DNA of 64,000 bases from Suilimivivens sp009774465. Lineage in GTDB: Bacteria; Bacillota; Clostridia; Lachnospirales; Lachnospiraceae. The notes beneath the pieces are model-generated. The model was not told the DNA's origin. It saw only the letters and a list, made by a program, of their open reading frames with translations, and made no database searches. Below are positions 62,374-64,000 of the stretch, piece after piece (the first letter of the stretch is position 1; the number at the start of each line of letters is the position of its first letter). The stretch lies in NCBI GenBank assembly GCA_947382645.1, contig CANDAE010000007.1, positions 62,001 through 126,000 on the forward strand. Direction: 5' to 3'. The position numbers were made by a program, and so were the translations under genes.

Positions 62374-63369
62374 TTATGTAACAAACATATAACCAGCATC
62401 CCCGTAAAATCCCCGCTGGTCTTTTTTACCCTCTTCCCAGATGGCTGTCAGCTCATAGATTTTGTCAGGTTCCAAATCCAGAAATAGTGTCGGCTCATAA
62501 ATCGTAATAACAGAAAGTTCCTCAGCCTGCGGATTTCCTGAATCAGCAGCATCCCATTTTCTCACAATCAGTTTGTCCGGCGCCGCATCAATACCAATCA
62601 TATAAGAAACTGTATCCATTCTCTGGTAGTTTGGCAGTTTCAGTTTATCCATCCGGTTCTCCGCATCTAACGGATGGGCGCCGCATGCAATGATTCCTGT
62701 CATTTCTTCACCGTTTTCATAATTCCATGAATAATTTCCCGGTAAAACTTCAAATGTTTCCCATGTGCTTGACAGTGGATCGGATAGACTTATAACCGGA
62801 GGAGATGTAAGCATAAGGTCATAATCTGCACGCAAAATTTCCTCCTTCTCATCTAAAGGAAGAATATCTTTCGCAAGATATTTCGGTATTCCTGATATTT
62901 CTTCTCCCTGATCCTGCATCAAAATACGAACGAATCCGCCCTCTGAAAGCTCTGAAACACTACAGACAGTTTCCGGCACTTCCACATAAAATGCTCCCGG
63001 AAATGCGTCACAGTCAGAGCTGATTAAAATTTCGTGGTCATTTATTTCCTTAATGTGGGCTGGTATCTCCACCGCCTCCCCGAATACTTCCGGCGCAGCC
63101 TCTGCTGCCCCTCCGGCTTCTGAATCATTTATTAACGTATCAACAGGAGCTTCTCTGTCCATAGTATCCTCTACAGGCAGTTCTGCTTCTGTTCCCTCCG
63201 CATTTGAGTTTTCTTCCGCCTCATTTTCAGCAGCTGCCTGCTCCGGCTCTTTTCCATTTTTTGCTTGGCATCCCGTAAATAATGCCAATGCTAAAAGTAA
63301 CGCTGTGCCTGGAAATAGAATCCTTTTCTTATTTTTATTTCTTCTCATTTTTCTCCAAACCTTTCTCAT
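62374..63369 (-). CDS. Uncharacterised lipoprotein, 331 residues
   Basis: A basic N-terminus, hydrophobic segment and lipobox LFTGC (cysteine about residue 34) mark an exported lipoprotein. A long acidic Glu/Ala linker (residues 38-95) spaces the functional part from the membrane. Then come EIPAHIKEINDHEILISSDCDAFPGAFYVEVP, a beta-rich segment like an OB fold, and a C-terminal beta domain (TWETFEVLPGNYSWNYENGEEMTGIIACGAHPLDAENRM) ending YGDAGYMFVT. No catalytic motif is clear. AGGAAGGG lies four bases before the ATG at 63369; a later ATG at 63348 is possible. It ends at a hairpin. Confidence 0.8.
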   Translation of the reverse strand: MRKVWRKMRRNKNKKRILFPGTALLLALALFTGCQAKNGKEPEQAAAENEAEENSNAEGTEAELPVEDTMDREAPVDTLINDSEAGGAAEAAPEVFGEAVEIPAHIKEINDHEILISSDCDAFPGAFYVEVPETVCSVSELSEGGFVRILMQDQGEEISGIPKYLAKDILPLDEKEEILRADYDLMLTSPPVISLSDPLSSTWETFEVLPGNYSWNYENGEEMTGIIACGAHPLDAENRMDKLKLPNYQRMDTVSYMIGIDAAPDKLIVRKWDAADSGNPQAEELSVITIYEPTLFLDLEPDKIYELTAIWEEGKKDQRGFYGDAGYMFVT

Positions 63370-63486
63370 TGAACCCTTCCTTAAAGAATCGGCTTAAACT
63401 ATGTAATAAATATCTCTCTATATAGATACGTTTTTCCTGCTTCTTTTTATGGAAAAATATTTTTTATGATAATTTTCTCCTCTCTG

Positions 63487-63517
63487 AAAAAAGCAGCCTG
63501 CATTTCACAGACTGCTT
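63487..63517 (-). terminator. Terminator of the last (edge-cut) gene
   Basis: AAGCAG (63491-63496) pairs with CTGCTT (63512-63517), with further CTG/CAG pairs within. On the minus strand six T follow the stem. Confidence 0.85.
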
Positions 63518-63537
63518 ATTATCATACTTTTGTCAAC

Positions 63538-64000
63538 TTATATACTGAAATCAAATTTACTGCCACTGGTAAAGATTCCTTCTTCCCTTATCTTACTCCA
63601 GTCAACATTCCTGATTTTTTCAATCAGTTCTTCTACGGAATCTGCCTCCACACGTGTTCTTTTACTTCTTTTTTCCTGCATGGCAGCCTCTTCCTTTTTG
63701 GTTTCCCTTGCATTTTCAATCCGCTCTCTCTGCTTTTCGCTTACCTTTTCAAGTTCTGCAAAGAAACTCATAGAACCGTCTTTATCAATGGCAACACCTA
63801 CGTGGGACACCTCGTCGCCTTTTGCCCCTAACTGCTGCTTCATGCCTGAAAGCTTTGATGCGGCATCTTCCAACAAGTTCAACTGTTTTTCTTTTGTCTT
63901 TCCATCAGAGGCCATTTCCTCTAAAAGCTCAGGTTCAATTAAAACACTGTACTCTTTGGTACCTCTTTTAAGATACGCAGATGCTTCTTCCTCGCTTTCA
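63538..64000 (-). CDS. Unrecognised lineage-specific protein, N-terminus cut by the window edge
   Basis: The minus-strand frame is open from the right edge to the stop at 63538 (154 codons). An internal ATG at 63915 exists, but the frame before it codes a plausible sequence (YLKRGTKEYSVLIEPELLEE), so the gene starts outside the window. Further on are DEVSHVGVAIDKDGSMSFFAELEK and a highly charged helical stretch (KQRERIENARETKKEEAAMQ), then VEELIEKIRNVDWSKI. It resembles a set of uncharacterised Lachnospiraceae proteins (possibly DUF6033; from memory only). No signal peptide can be judged. Confidence 0.7.
   Translation of the reverse strand, partial: ESEEEASAYLKRGTKEYSVLIEPELLEEMASDGKTKEKQLNLLEDAASKLSGMKQQLGAKGDEVSHVGVAIDKDGSMSFFAELEKVSEKQRERIENARETKKEEAAMQEKRSKRTRVEADSVEELIEKIRNVDWSKIREEGIFTSGSKFDFSI

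Noticed and set aside
1..64000. CRISPR array, insertion sequence, prophage or integrative element
   Set aside because: No regularly spaced repeats, transposase, integrase, terminase or attachment-site duplication was seen.

Overview
The window looks like a chromosomal stretch from an anaerobic, low-to-moderate GC Firmicute of the class Clostridia, most likely family Lachnospiraceae. The grounds are the Gram-positive ribosome binding sites (AGGAGG-like), LigA and GlyQS of clostridial type, a CwlC-like amidase behind a mother-cell-type promoter, and many lineage-restricted families (DUF4317, DUF4474, DUF5688, DUF4349, TPR-DUF4037-DUF4125). No phage, insertion sequence, integrase, CRISPR array, rRNA or replication origin was seen. 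Most genes lie on the minus strand; only five (the activase/DUF4317 pair, an amidase, and the DUF4474/phosphoesterase pair) lie on the plus strand.

Layout. 0-4.2 kb: 3' part of scpA, deoC, a YkuE-like phosphoesterase, a D,D-carboxypeptidase, a CmpB-like membrane protein and rpsU. 4.3-12 kb: a housekeeping run read leftwards: DUF4349 lipoprotein, era, a yqzL-like small gene, recO, a lipoprotein, glyQS, alaS. 12-17.4 kb: a 210-bp imperfect hairpin element, then a lineage-specific operon (degenerate rhomboid, sigma-like protein, unknown, M16C peptidase). 17.4-23 kb: a large double-domain acyl-CoA dehydratase activase with a DUF4317 partner. 23-29 kb: an HDOD signalling protein, a small coiled-coil protein, a glycogen debranching enzyme and a chemoreceptor. 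29-36.3 kb: metA and ligA, then rluF, hflX, aroA and a Cof-type phosphatase behind one good promoter. 36.4-38.4 kb: a GntR(YtrA)-ABC operon with a palindromic candidate operator. 38.5-46.8 kb: HAD phosphatase, MATE exporter, amidase, TPR-nucleotidyltransferase fusion, patatin, DUF4474, phosphoesterase, hemerythrin.

46.9-53.3 kb: a two-component system with an FtsX-type ABC exporter whose ATPase gene carries an in-frame TGA, then gdhA. 53.4-60.8 kb: a small conserved protein, an oxidoreductase, an SH3 protein, a tRNA-Arg(CCG) bracketed by a 14-bp inverted repeat, DUF5688, efp and the aromatic block yqeG-aroE-aroK-aroQ with a cluster of hairpins between aroK and aroQ. 60.9-64 kb: three unrecognised lineage-specific proteins and a lipoprotein, the last gene cut by the window edge.

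The most notable points are the interrupted exporter ATPase beside an intact sensor/regulator, the long hairpin element at 12.05-12.26 kb, the inverted repeat that would close the pre-tRNA-Arg, the four-hairpin array before aroQ, and the operon with a sigma-like protein lacking region 4 beside a rhomboid-like protein lacking its catalytic motif. No single complete new system can be proven from sequence alone; these are candidates.
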